DNA from: SpSt-501 sp037481615 | Lineage (GTDB): Bacteria; Desulfobacterota; Desulfobacteria; Desulfobacterales; SpSt-501 | NCBI GenBank assembly: GCA_037481615.1 | Contig: JBBFLI010000001.1 | Strand: one strand, 5' to 3' | DNA: 64,000 bases | In this document: positions 1 to 8,559 of the stretch, in pieces | Layout of the letters: each line of letters starts with the position of its first letter | How positions within the stretch are numbered: position 1 is the first letter of the stretch | Made by a program: the position numbers and the translations under genes | The notes under the pieces: generated by a model | The model's input: the letters and a program-made list of their open reading frames with translations, nothing else | Database searches by the model: none | Told to the model about the DNA's origin: nothing

Positions 1-3000
1 ACCGGCATCGGCGGTCAGGATCACCCGGTCTCCCCCGGCGAGCGGCGCCTCGAAGTAGCCGGGGCTGAAGAGATCCGAGTGCGGGTCCTCGCCCCGCTCC
101 GCGTCGGCGGGACGATGGACCATGTATTCCCACTGCGGCTCGAGAACGAATCGGCCCGGGGAGATGACGACATCCAGGACCGGCCCGGGGTCGGGCGCGA
201 AACGGAAGCCTTCCGCCCGCTCCCGGACCGCGGCGCGGAAACGGTGCTCGGGGCCGGTGTAGGCCTTGGTCGGCTCGTGCACGCTGCGGCTTTCGATGTC
301 GGGGCGCAGGATCAGGCGTACCGGGACATCGTCCCCCAGACGGCCCTCGGCGCGCTCCGCGCGGTGGCGGTGGAAGGCGAGGCGCACCGTGTTGCGGCCC
401 GCGGGCATCTCCAGGCGGAGGGAAAGAAGCACGTGTTCCCCCTGTCCGCAGGGAATGCGGAAACGCCAGCAGAAGGCGCTCTTTCCCGGGATCGCCGAGA
501 AGGCCTGCAGGCAGTCGAGGTTCAGCTCCCGCGAAAAGCCCTGGTAGAGGACCCAGGCGCGGCAGCGCGCGAAGAGCATCCAGCGATCCACGGGGCGCAG
601 CGGATCCGGGTTGGCCGCGAGCAGCCCGTCGTAGCGGCTCTCGAGCCTCCCCCAGGCGACCGCGGCGCGCGCCACGGCCCCCCGGCCGTTCGTGGCGAGG
701 ATGCGGCGCGGCGTTTCGAGGAGCTCGGCCCGGCTGAAACGGCGGCGCACGAAAGTCGTCTCCGGCGCGGGCAGCAGCAGCAGATCGGCCTCGGCATGAC
801 GCGTGGCGCCCGGCTCGTGGACGCGGAGATCGAGGGCGATCCGCCGCGGCCGCCGCGGCGCGGGAAGGGGAGACAGCAGGCAAAAGTGCGTTCCCCCCAA
901 CGCGGCGATCGAGGACTCGGCGCGCAGCGTGCGGCCGCGGTCCGTGACCCGCAGCCGGAAAGGCTCCCGGGCGGCGACCAGCAGAAAATGGTCCGGCGGG
1001 ATCATGACCTCGCGGCGGAGGTCCCGCGGCCAGAGCCATCGCGTGAGGCGGTGGCCCCATCCCTGCTGCTCGAGAAATCCTGCGGGGTCGGCCTGCAGCG
1101 CCACGGCCGCCTGCTCCGGGTTGATCCCGGTCACATCGATGCCGCGTTCTCCCCGGGAAAGGACCTCGAGCGCCTTGGCCCGCAGGCGCTGGCGTTCGAC
1201 GCGGGGGGGCGGCGCGAAGGGGTCCCGCCGTTCGCGCTGCAGGGCTTCGAGATCGGCGGGGTCCGGGCTCAGGCAGCGCACCTGGCCGGCCTCGAGGGCG
1301 CAGCCGAGCAGGTCCCCCTGGGCGAAGGCCTCCACCGTCTCCCCGGTCAGCAGATCCACGCCGCGGCGGAGGTCGAGGCCGGGCTCCCGCGGATCCCAGA
1401 AGGCGGCCCCCGGCCGCCCGGGGTCGAGGTTGGCCAGCACGAGCAGCCGCTTGCCGTGGGCCGGCTCGCGCCGCAGGAGCACGACATGGTTCCCCCCCCC
1501 GCGTTCGACCAGGCGGACTTCGGCGCCCGCGTGCATCGCCGGGTGTTCTTTCAGAATGCGGCTCAGGCGGGCGATCCAGTCGACCTGGTTGACGGGCGCC
1601 CCCCAATTCAGGGGCACGGCGTCGTGGACGTCGATTTTTTCGGTTGCGTACCATTCGACCCCGTTGGCGAAGCCGAAAGAGCCCGCGAAGGAGGAGAGCG
1701 CGCAGAGCGCGGTGCGCAGGCGCGCCCAGGTGTGCGAGGTGGCGGCGAGCCGGGGGTTGTCGTGCGTCTCGGCGAAATGGACCAGCAGCCCCTCCCGTGA
1801 GGCGATCTCGATCGCCTCGGGGAGGTAGTGTTCGATCTGGCTGCGGTCGTAATTCTGGAAGAGCTCCGAGTAGGCCCAGTTGAGGTTGGCGGTGTCCAGC
1901 AGGCTGCGGGTGACGGAGATCTTGCCGCCGAGCCCCTCCAGCAGAAAAATCGTGTCGGGAAACTCCTCGCGCACCCGGGCGACGATGTAGCGCCAGGCCT
2001 CGTGCGGGATCATGTACCCGGCGTCGCAGCGGAAGCCGTCGACGCCGCGGCGGCACCAGGTGAGGAAGACGCCGGCCATGAAGCGCCAGAGCTCCGGGTG
2101 GCGGTAGTCGAGCTTGGTCAGGTCCTCCCACTGCACCCCCCAGGCCCCGGGGACTTCGATCCGGCCCTCTTCGGTGCGGCAGAGCCACTCGGGGTGCTCG
2201 TTGTGCAGGTTCGCGGCCCAGCCGGTGTGGTTGATGGCGATGTCGAGAAACAGCCGGCCGTTGCGCCGATGCACGGCGTCCACGAGTTCGATGAACTGCT
2301 CGGTCGGCGTGGCGCGGGGGTCGAAGACGGCAAGCGCCGGGTCGACGCTGCGGAAGCTCAGCGCCGCGTAGGGGCTGCCGAAGCGGCCCATGCGGCCGTA
2401 GGTCGTCGGGGTGGGGTGGATCGGCAGCAGCAGAACGATCCGGCAGCCGAGCACCCCCAGGATGAAGTCGAGCTCGGCGATCAGGTCCCGGAACGTGCCC
2501 GAGGGGGGAATGACGGTGAAGTGCAGGGCGTCGAGCCGCTGGATGCAGGCTTCGTCCTCGGGAGGCGGCACCCGGCGGGCGCTCTTGTTCGGCCCGAACT
2601 GGCGGACGAAGGCGTTGTAGACGATGTTCGCCGCGCAGGAGTCGGCGGCATCCACGTTCACCACCGCGTTCGGGCCCGGCGGCCAGACGGGCCCGGCGGC
2701 CCCCTCCTCGAGAAAAAAGCACTTGGCCTCGAAATGCCCCGGCTCGCAGAGCGCGACATCGGCGATGAAGCCCTCATCCGCCGTCTTGTGCATGGGGATG
2801 TCGAACCAGTCGCGGCCGAGCGGCGTCTGCTTGAGGTGCACACGGCGCACGATTTCACCGCGGGCGATCGCCGCGTGGCCGAGGTTGGTGCGCAGCCAGG
2901 CGGAGCCCTGCAGGCCCGGCGGGACGCGCAGACGGAAGCGGACCACGTCCCCGCAGAAATGCACCCGGTGCTCCCCCGGGGGGGGCTCCTGGATCAGGTC

Positions 3001-3015
3001 GGCGCGGTGCTGCAT
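1..3015 (-). CDS. Glycogen debranching enzyme, GH13-like domain plus GDE region (3' end outside window)
   Basis: Reading the minus strand from ATG at 3015 gives an open frame that runs off the left edge (about 1005 codons visible). The N-terminal half is an alpha-amylase-type (GH13) barrel: I see the nucleophile motif RCD331AGY, the acid/base motif LLE360GL and the THD419NP motif, so the catalytic triad is intact. The later part (WARLRTALC... onward) resembles bacterial glycogen debranching proteins in which this domain precedes an amylo-alpha-1,6-glucosidase (GDE) domain; that domain would lie beyond position 1. The expected role is cytoplasmic removal of glycogen branch points. No signal peptide. 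The neighbouring UDP-glucose pyrophosphorylase (5091-6497) also fits glucan or polysaccharide metabolism. The domain assignment is confident, the exact substrate specificity is not. Confidence 0.8.
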   Translation of the reverse strand, partial: MQHRADLIQEPPPGEHRVHFCGDVVRFRLRVPPGLQGSAWLRTNLGHAAIARGEIVRRVHLKQTPLGRDWFDIPMHKTADEGFIADVALCEPGHFEAKCFFLEEGAAGPVWPPGPNAVVNVDAADSCAANIVYNAFVRQFGPNKSARRVPPPEDEACIQRLDALHFTVIPPSGTFRDLIAELDFILGVLGCRIVLLLPIHPTPTTYGRMGRFGSPYAALSFRSVDPALAVFDPRATPTEQFIELVDAVHRRNGRLFLDIAINHTGWAANLHNEHPEWLCRTEEGRIEVPGAWGVQWEDLTKLDYRHPELWRFMAGVFLTWCRRGVDGFRCDAGYMIPHEAWRYIVARVREEFPDTIFLLEGLGGKISVTRSLLDTANLNWAYSELFQNYDRSQIEHYLPEAIEIASREGLLVHFAETHDNPRLAATSHTWARLRTALCALSSFAGSFGFANGVEWYATEKIDVHDAVPLNWGAPVNQVDWIARLSRILKEHPAMHAGAEVRLVERGGGNHVVLLRREPAHGKRLLVLANLDPGRPGAAFWDPREPGLDLRRGVDLLTGETVEAFAQGDLLGCALEAGQVRCLSPDPADLEALQRERRDPFAPPPRVERQRLRAKALEVLSRGERGIDVTGINPEQAAVALQADPAGFLEQQGWGHRLTRWLWPRDLRREVMIPPDHFLLVAAREPFRLRVTDRGRTLRAESSIAALGGTHFCLLSPLPAPRRPRRIALDLRVHEPGATRHAEADLLLLPAPETTFVRRRFSRAELLETPRRILATNGRGAVARAAVAWGRLESRYDGLLAANPDPLRPVDRWMLFARCRAWVLYQGFSRELNLDCLQAFSAIPGKSAFCWRFRIPCGQGEHVLLSLRLEMPAGRNTVRLAFHRHRAERAEGRLGDDVPVRLILRPDIESRSVHEPTKAYTGPEHRFRAAVRERAEGFRFAPDPGPVLDVVISPGRFVLEPQWEYMVHRPADAERGEDPHSDLFSPGYFEAPLAGGDRVILTADAG

Positions 3016-3050
3016 CGGCTCACCGTCGGAATTCGGGAATCGCTGGGGGC

Positions 3051-3078
3051 AGTATACCCCAGATCGCCCGGACGACAA
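3051..3078 (-). promoter_or_regulatory. Candidate sigma70 promoter for the debranching gene
   Basis: On the minus strand TTGTCG (3078-3073) is followed after 16 bp by TATACT (3056-3051), a 5/6 match to the -10 consensus. It lies about 35 bp upstream of the ATG at 3015. Confidence 0.45.
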
Positions 3079-3105
3079 AGCCGGGGGACAGGCGGTTTTT
3101 AAGGC

Positions 3106-3133
3106 TTGCAAAAAAATCCGGGGACGCTAAGCT
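3106..3133 (+). promoter_or_regulatory. Candidate promoter for the DUF2914-cdaA operon
   Basis: TTGCAA (3106-3111), a 16-bp spacer and TAAGCT (3128-3133) lie about 60 bp upstream of the GTG start at 3192. Weak -10 match; listed because it is the only sigma70-like pair in this gap. Confidence 0.35.
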
Positions 3134-3191
3134 CAAAGGGAGGGAGCCGTCAAAGCAGGAGGCTCGAAACCGACGGCGAAAAGGAGGCCCC

Positions 3192-3626
3192 GTGGGTCGA
3201 CGTGCGCTGTGGATCGTCCTGCTGCTGCTCTGGGCCGCCGGCGAATTCGCACCCCTCGCCGCCGCCCAGACGTCGCGGCCGCCGACGCCCCCCGGCTCGA
3301 CCCGCCTCACCCTCGTCCAGGCGGTCGTCTGCGAGGAGATTCGCGACGGCGTCCCCGCGAACAGCGCGGTCGCCTTCTCGGTTTCCACGGGGAAGATCTA
3401 CTGTTTCACGACCTTCGACGCCGTCGCCGAGGACACCTTCGTCTTTCACCAGTGGTTTTTCCGCGACCGGCCGAGTTCCCGCATCCGGCTTTCGGTGAAA
3501 GCCCCCCGTTGGAACACCTTCAGCAGCATCCAGCTCCGCGAGGCCGATCGCGGCCCGTGGCGGGTCGAGATCCAGGACGCCTCCGGCCGCGTCCTGAAGA
3601 CCCTGCGCTTCAGCGTCACGGATTGA
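3192..3626 (+). CDS. Exported DUF2914 domain protein
   Basis: 144 aa starting at GTG 3192, with a good ribosome-binding site (AAGGAGG, about 6 nt upstream). Residues 1-25 form a signal peptide (RRALWIVLLLLWAAGEFAPLAAAQ). The rest matches the DUF2914 pattern: a small beta-sandwich with CEEIRDG near residue 47, a conserved HQWFF segment and the terminal LKTLRFSV strand. Function of DUF2914 is unknown; it probably acts in the periplasm. It ends 7 bp before the diadenylate cyclase gene, so the two are almost certainly co-transcribed, which suggests a role linked to envelope or cell-wall sensing (inference). Confidence 0.75.
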   Translation: MGRRALWIVLLLLWAAGEFAPLAAAQTSRPPTPPGSTRLTLVQAVVCEEIRDGVPANSAVAFSVSTGKIYCFTTFDAVAEDTFVFHQWFFRDRPSSRIRLSVKAPRWNTFSSIQLREADRGPWRVEIQDASGRVLKTLRFSVTD

Positions 3627-3633
3627 CGAGCCG

Positions 3634-5067
3634 ATGGTCGAAACGATCTCCTTGCTCGGAACGCTCCGCTGGCAGGACCTGGTCGACATCGGGCTGAACA
3701 GCTACATCCTCTTCCGGTTCTACGTCCTCTTCCGGGGCACTTACGTCTTCCGGGTCCTGATCGGCCTCACGATGCTCTGGTTCTTCCAGCAGATCGCGGC
3801 TTATCTCGGCCTGATCGTGACGAGCTGGGTGATCCAGGGCATCGTGGCGGTCGCGGCGCTGATCATCGTCGTCGTTTTCCGCAACGAGATCCGCAATGTC
3901 CTCCAGGCCCGCAATCTCAAGTCGATTTTCTGGGGCGTCCCCCCGAAGAGCCGGGTCGCCCCGGTGGAGATCCTGGCCGAGAGCGTCTTCGAACTCGCCC
4001 GCCGCCGACACGGCGCGCTGATCGTCATCCCGGGCGAAGAGGACATCCGCGAGCTGCTCCAGGGGGGGATCGCCTGGAGCGGCGAGATTTCGCGCGAAAT
4101 GATCCTCAGCATCTTCTATCCCGGGAACCCCGTCCACGACGGGGCCGCCCTGGTCGAAGGCGAGCGCGTCTCGCGCGTGAGCGCCATTTTGCCGCTTTCC
4201 CGCCGCGAAGACCTGCCCTCGCATCTCGGGACGAGGCACCGCGCCGCCCTGGGGCTGACGGAGGCGAGCGACGCGGTGGTGATCGTGGTTTCCGAGGAGC
4301 GCGGCGAGGTCAGCCTCGCTCAGGGGCCGAGGCTGCATCGCATCCCGGATGCCGAAAGCCTGGTGGCGCGCCTCGAGGATCATTTCGGGGTGGCCGAGGC
4401 GCACGGGCCGGAGGCCCGCCGCGAGCGCATCGAGGTCACCACCGCCGCGCTGGTCTCGCTGCTCTTCATCACCGGCTTCTGGTACAGCATCTCCCGCGGC
4501 CTCGAGACGCTCGTTTCCTTTGATGTCCCCGTCGAGTACCAAAACCGCAACCCGGGGCTGGAGATCGTCCAGGCCTCGGTCAACGCCGTGCGCGTGACCC
4601 TCAGCGGCTCCGGAACCCTCGTCAAATCCACGCGACCGGACCAGGTGCGGGTGCGCGTGGATTTGAGCACCTCGAGCGCCGGGGAAAACACGATCCCCAT
4701 CACCGCCGGCAATGTGAGTCTGCCGCCGGGCTTGCGGGTGAAGGACGTTACGCCCCAGAGCATCCTCGTGGAGATGGACCTCACGGTACGAAGGGAATTT
4801 CCCGTGCAGGTCGACTGGACGGGCCGCCTGCCGGAGAACATGATCCTCGCCGAGGCGGTCGTCGATCCGCCGCGGGTCGAGCTGGTGGGCAGCCGGCGGG
4901 TTCTCGAAACCCTCCAGACGATCTACACCGAGAAAGTGCCCCTGGAACGGTTGCGCGAGGCCGGGCTCTTGGAGGTGGCGCTTTCGATCCAGCCCGCCTC
5001 GCTCAAGCTTGCGCCCGGCTCCCCGGACAAGGTCGTGATCCGCTACCAGACGCGCCGCCGGGAGTGA
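3634..5067 (+). CDS. cdaA: Membrane diadenylate cyclase (CdaA type) fused to YbbR domains
   Basis: 477 aa. Three hydrophobic segments (about residues 22-90) precede a DisA_N cyclase domain with both hallmark motifs, HDGAAL at 168-173 and GTRHRAAL at 199-206, so the enzyme should make c-di-AMP from two ATP. After residue 260 there is a fourth membrane helix (about 269-287) followed by two YbbR-like beta repeats (about 295-380 and 385-470), which would be outside the membrane. In Firmicutes these parts are separate proteins, CdaA (about 270 aa) and its regulator CdaR, usually with glmM; here they are one polypeptide and no glmM is in the window. The gene is 7 bp after the exported DUF2914 gene. 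The assignment of the cyclase domain is strong; regulation through the YbbR part is inferred from CdaR. Confidence 0.88.
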   Translation: MVETISLLGTLRWQDLVDIGLNSYILFRFYVLFRGTYVFRVLIGLTMLWFFQQIAAYLGLIVTSWVIQGIVAVAALIIVVVFRNEIRNVLQARNLKSIFWGVPPKSRVAPVEILAESVFELARRRHGALIVIPGEEDIRELLQGGIAWSGEISREMILSIFYPGNPVHDGAALVEGERVSRVSAILPLSRREDLPSHLGTRHRAALGLTEASDAVVIVVSEERGEVSLAQGPRLHRIPDAESLVARLEDHFGVAEAHGPEARRERIEVTTAALVSLLFITGFWYSISRGLETLVSFDVPVEYQNRNPGLEIVQASVNAVRVTLSGSGTLVKSTRPDQVRVRVDLSTSSAGENTIPITAGNVSLPPGLRVKDVTPQSILVEMDLTVRREFPVQVDWTGRLPENMILAEAVVDPPRVELVGSRRVLETLQTIYTEKVPLERLREAGLLEVALSIQPASLKLAPGSPDKVVIRYQTRRRE

Positions 5068-5090
5068 CGCGGGGAGGGGAAAGCGCCGAG

Positions 5091-6497
5091 TTACAGCTCG
5101 AGATCGCCGTCGAGGAGGCTTCCGGCGGGAATGACGGCCGGCCGGTCGCGCCGGTTCTTGATGGTCACCGTCCCCCGGATGCGCACCCCGGCCTCGAAAC
5201 GCACATCCCCCTCGACCGTGAGCGCGTCGCATTCGATGAGCGAGGGCGGTCCCTCGGGGAAACGCTCCGCGAACCGTTCGTACTTGCCGTAATACCGCGG
5301 ATCGAGGCGGATGCGGATGACCTCGTCGCGGCCGGAGGCCTCGCGTGCGGGGTTCAGCACGAAGCCCCGCTCGGGGGAGATCACGAAACAATCCGAGGCC
5401 ACGGCCAGGAGGTCGTTGCAGGTTTTCACGGGGAGAAAGCGCGAGCGCGGAACGCGGAGGGCCGCCGCCCCCTCGAAAAACGATATCGCGGCCCCCATCG
5501 CGGTCTCGATCTGGTAGACGGGCGGGCTCGTCTCGTCGCGGGGATCGAGGGTCTTGGGGTTGACGATCATCGGCAGGTCGATTCCCCCCTTCCCGCGGAT
5601 CGCCTCCCGCAAGGTATCGAGCCGAATCCAGATGTTGTTCGTGTTGAAGAAACGGTAGCGTCGGATGTCCTGAAAGGCGGAGAGCTCCGCTTTCGGGCAC
5701 TGGGCCGCCTCGCGCAGGATCAGACGGCCGTCGTCCCGCCGCCGGGCGAGATGCCCGCCCTTCACGTCGGCCGGGGTCTTCTCGGCGACCTCCATGAGAA
5801 AGGGCAGGCCGCGGTCGGCGAAGTAGCCCAGGATCTCCGGCTTCATCCCCGCTCCCAGATTGTCCACGTTGCGGATGAGGGCATAGCGCACCCCCTCGGC
5901 GAGCAGCCGGTCGAGCGTTCCCGAAGCGAAGAGCGCGGCGTAGACGTCGCCGTGGCCCGGGGGATTCCACTCGAGCTCGGGATCGGCCGGCCAGACGGCG
6001 GGCCGCAGGTCGGCCCGGCGCACCTTGGGAAAGCGGTGCTGGAGGAAGCAGAGCGGCTGCGGCTCGGGGGCGAGGCGGGCCAGGGCGGCGGCCGTTTCCG
6101 CCTGCGTGTTGAAGCTGTTCATCAGGGCGATCCGGCTGCCGTCGGCCCGCGCGCGCTCGAGGATGATCGCGAGAAAGGTGAGCCCCGGCCGCACCGGCAA
6201 GAGCGATTTGGGCCCCCTCAGGCCCATCGAGGTGCCCAGCCCGCCGTTCAGCACGATCTGCACCGAGCGGGGCAGCGCCTCCCGGCCGGCGGGGCCGAAA
6301 GGGGCGAGCGCGCTCTCGTCGGGGAGTTCGTCGGGTTGGACCGGCAGGATGTCCGCATCGCCGATGAGCCCGCTTTCCCCCGCGGCCAGGCGGCGGTAGT
6401 AGCGGGAGAAGGTTTCGATCACGAAGGGGGCGAGTCCCGCCGCCGCCATCTTGGCCACGAACTCCCCCAGGTGGGCCGGTTCGTCCGCCTGCGTCAT
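5091..6497 (-). CDS. UTP-glucose-1-phosphate uridylyltransferase (UDPGP family)
   Basis: 468 aa from ATG 6497, preceded by GGGGAGGAG at a good distance. This is the large UDPGP-type enzyme rather than the short GalU family: the nucleotide-binding loop NGGLGTSMGLRGPKSLLPV is near residue 85, LMNSFNTQAET follows, and HGDVY and NVDNLGA sit in the catalytic core, with a left-handed beta-helix-like C-terminus. It makes UDP-glucose, the donor for glycans and glycogen. It lies 20 bp downstream of ilvE on the same strand and is probably co-transcribed with it. A related UDP-sugar or UDP-N-acetylhexosamine specificity cannot be excluded by eye. Confidence 0.82.
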   Translation of the reverse strand: MTQADEPAHLGEFVAKMAAAGLAPFVIETFSRYYRRLAAGESGLIGDADILPVQPDELPDESALAPFGPAGREALPRSVQIVLNGGLGTSMGLRGPKSLLPVRPGLTFLAIILERARADGSRIALMNSFNTQAETAAALARLAPEPQPLCFLQHRFPKVRRADLRPAVWPADPELEWNPPGHGDVYAALFASGTLDRLLAEGVRYALIRNVDNLGAGMKPEILGYFADRGLPFLMEVAEKTPADVKGGHLARRRDDGRLILREAAQCPKAELSAFQDIRRYRFFNTNNIWIRLDTLREAIRGKGGIDLPMIVNPKTLDPRDETSPPVYQIETAMGAAISFFEGAAALRVPRSRFLPVKTCNDLLAVASDCFVISPERGFVLNPAREASGRDEVIRIRLDPRYYGKYERFAERFPEGPPSLIECDALTVEGDVRFEAGVRIRGTVTIKNRRDRPAVIPAGSLLDGDLEL

Positions 6498-6517
6498 CCT
6501 GCTCCTCCCCGTCGGGG

Positions 6518-7582
6518 TCAGTCGATCGGGACCACCCAGCCTTCCGGCCCCTCGGCCCGCCCGTACTGGATATCGGTGATCGCCTGGTAGAAACGACGGG
6601 CAAGCGGCCCCACGCCGCCGTCGCCCACGAGGATCGCGCGGTCGCCGTAGGCGATCCGGCCCACGGGGGAAATCACCGCCGCGGTCCCCGATCCGAACGC
6701 TTCGCGCAGCCGTCCGCTTTCGGCCGCGGCGAGGATCTCGTCGATCGCGATGCGGCGTTCCGTCATCTTGAGTCCCCAGCCCCGGCCGAGCTTGAGCACG
6801 GAGTCGCGGGTGACGCCGGGCAGGATGCTTCCCTGGAGGGCGGGGGTGGCCACCTCGTCGTCGAGGACGAAGAAAATGTTCATCGAGCCCACCTCCTCGA
6901 TCCAGCGCCGCTCCACTCCGTCCAGCCAGAGCACCTGGGTGAAGCCGGCCTGGTGGGCCTTGTGGCCGGCGAGCAGGCTGGCCGCATAATTCCCCGGCGT
7001 CTTGGCCTCGCCGGTTCCGCCGGGGACGGCGCGGACGTGTTCCTTCTCGACCAGGATCTTCACGGGGTTGAACCCCTCGGCGTAGTAGGCGCCGACCGGC
7101 GAGAGGATGATGAAGAAGCGGTAGGTGTGGGAGGCGCGCACGCCGAGAAAGGGGTCGGTGGCGATGATCGTCGGCCGGATGTAGAGCGAAGTCTCCGGCG
7201 CGCGCGGCACCCAGTCCCGCTCCAGGCGCAGCAGTTCTTTGAGCGCTTCGAGCGCAAAGGCCTCGTCGATCCGCGGGATGCACAGGATGTCGTTCGAGCG
7301 GTTGAGCCGCCGGAAGTTCTCCTGCGGCCGGAAGAGCTGTACGGTCCCTGCCGCCGTGCGGTAGGCCTTGAGCCCTTCGAAGACGGCCTGCCCGTAGTGC
7401 AGGACCATGGTCGCCGGGTCGAGGACGAGCGGCCCGTAGGGCTCGATCCGCGGGTTGTGCCAGCCGCGCTCGGGCGAGTAATCCATGTTGAACATGTGAT
7501 CGGTGAAATGGATGCCGAATCCGAGGCGGGATTCGTCGACCTTGGGCTTGGGCGAAGCGGTTTTGCGGATGGTCAGGGCCAT
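6518..7582 (-). CDS. ilvE: Branched-chain amino acid aminotransferase
   Basis: 354 aa, fold-type IV PLP aminotransferase of the longer BCAT subfamily. The PLP lysine is K194 in GEAKTPGNYAAS; GQAVFEGLKAYR (about 64-75) and the phosphate-binding SGTAAVISPVG near residue 300 are present. It catalyses the last step of leucine, isoleucine and valine synthesis and the first of their breakdown, in the cytoplasm. The ATG at 7582 is preceded by GAGGAGGAAGCC. UDP-glucose pyrophosphorylase follows after 20 bp. Confidence 0.9.
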   Translation of the reverse strand: MALTIRKTASPKPKVDESRLGFGIHFTDHMFNMDYSPERGWHNPRIEPYGPLVLDPATMVLHYGQAVFEGLKAYRTAAGTVQLFRPQENFRRLNRSNDILCIPRIDEAFALEALKELLRLERDWVPRAPETSLYIRPTIIATDPFLGVRASHTYRFFIILSPVGAYYAEGFNPVKILVEKEHVRAVPGGTGEAKTPGNYAASLLAGHKAHQAGFTQVLWLDGVERRWIEEVGSMNIFFVLDDEVATPALQGSILPGVTRDSVLKLGRGWGLKMTERRIAIDEILAAAESGRLREAFGSGTAAVISPVGRIAYGDRAILVGDGGVGPLARRFYQAITDIQYGRAEGPEGWVVPID

Positions 7583-7662
7583 GGCTTCCTCCTCGAGCTC
7601 CGGCCGCGCGAAATGCGGGGACCAAGACCTCGCCGCGGGCCGTGTTAACGGATCGTGAGCCC

Positions 7663-7692
7663 GCTTTAACGCGAAATTTGCTTGGGGATCAA
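7663..7692 (-). promoter_or_regulatory. Candidate promoter for ilvE
   Basis: Minus strand TTGATC (7692-7687), 18-bp spacer, TAAAGC (7668-7663), about 80 bp upstream of the ilvE start. Moderate match only. Confidence 0.35.
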
Positions 7693-7707
7693 GCCGAAAA
7701 ACTTTCG

Positions 7708-7737
7708 TTGACGGCGGGGCGGGGAGCAGGCGATAAG
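7708..7737 (+). promoter_or_regulatory. Candidate promoter for the YkgJ-type gene
   Basis: TTGACG (7708-7713), 18-bp spacer, GATAAG (7732-7737); about 58 bp upstream of the ATG at 7795. Confidence 0.4.
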
Positions 7738-7794
7738 GGGATGGGCCGGGAGCTCCCCCGGCAACCCCACCGCATCCGAAGGACCGTCACCGTC

Positions 7795-8559
7795 ATGAAG
7801 CCACCCACCGAAAGCGTCATCGAACCCCGTCGGCTCGACCGCGAGAGCCGCTTCCGCTTCCGTTGCGGCAAGGACCTGCCCTGCTTCACGCAGTGCTGCC
7901 GCGGGATCCACATCATCCTCACCCCCTACGACATCCTGCGGCTCAAAAGGCGCCTGGGCCTCCCCTCGACCGAGTTCCTCGCCCTTTACACCGAGCCCCA
8001 GCTTCTCGAAAAGACCGACATTCCGGTGGTGACGCTGCGCGGGCTCAGGGAGGAGGAGGGAGACGAGCCGGCCTGCCCCTTCGTGCGACCCGAAGGCTGC
8101 TTGGTCTATGAAGACCGCCCCGCCTCCTGCCGCTATTACCCCGTCGGCACGGCCACACTCGCCTGGAAGGGCGATCCCGACGGGGATGCGTTCTATTTTC
8201 TCGTGCGCGAGGCCCACTGCCGGGGGCTCGCCGAAGATCGGGAATGGACGGTGCTCGAGTGGCGCAGCGACCAGGGGGTCGAAGAGCACGACCGCGCGAA
8301 CGCCCCCTGGACCGAGATCATCCTGCGCAAGCGCTCCTTCCCGGGCACACTGCACTGGACCGAAAAGGCCAAGGAGCTTTTTTTCCTCGCCAGCTACGAC
8401 CTGGACCGCTTCCGCCGGTTCGTCTTCGAGAGCTCCTTCCTGCGGCGCTATCCCGTCGCGGCGGAGGAGGTGGAGCGGCTGAAGACGGACGACCTGGCTC
8501 TCCTCCAGTTCGGGCTGCGCTGGCTGAAGGAGGTCCTCTTCCGGCCGCCCGCTCAGTAG
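7795..8559 (+). CDS. YkgJ-family cysteine cluster protein
   Basis: 254 aa from ATG 7795; a longer upstream frame exists, but the conserved region begins just after this start. The protein carries the CxxC(x)nCC-type cluster of the family: CGKDLPCFTQCC near residues 23-34, ACPF near 87, GCLVYEDRPASCRYYP around 95-110 and a further AHC near 140. The family (formerly UPF0153) is thought to bind a zinc or iron-sulfur centre; no reaction is established. The 3' end overlaps the convergent dapA gene by 7 bp. Confidence 0.72.
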   Translation: MKPPTESVIEPRRLDRESRFRFRCGKDLPCFTQCCRGIHIILTPYDILRLKRRLGLPSTEFLALYTEPQLLEKTDIPVVTLRGLREEEGDEPACPFVRPEGCLVYEDRPASCRYYPVGTATLAWKGDPDGDAFYFLVREAHCRGLAEDREWTVLEWRSDQGVEEHDRANAPWTEIILRKRSFPGTLHWTEKAKELFFLASYDLDRFRRFVFESSFLRRYPVAAEEVERLKTDDLALLQFGLRWLKEVLFRPPAQ

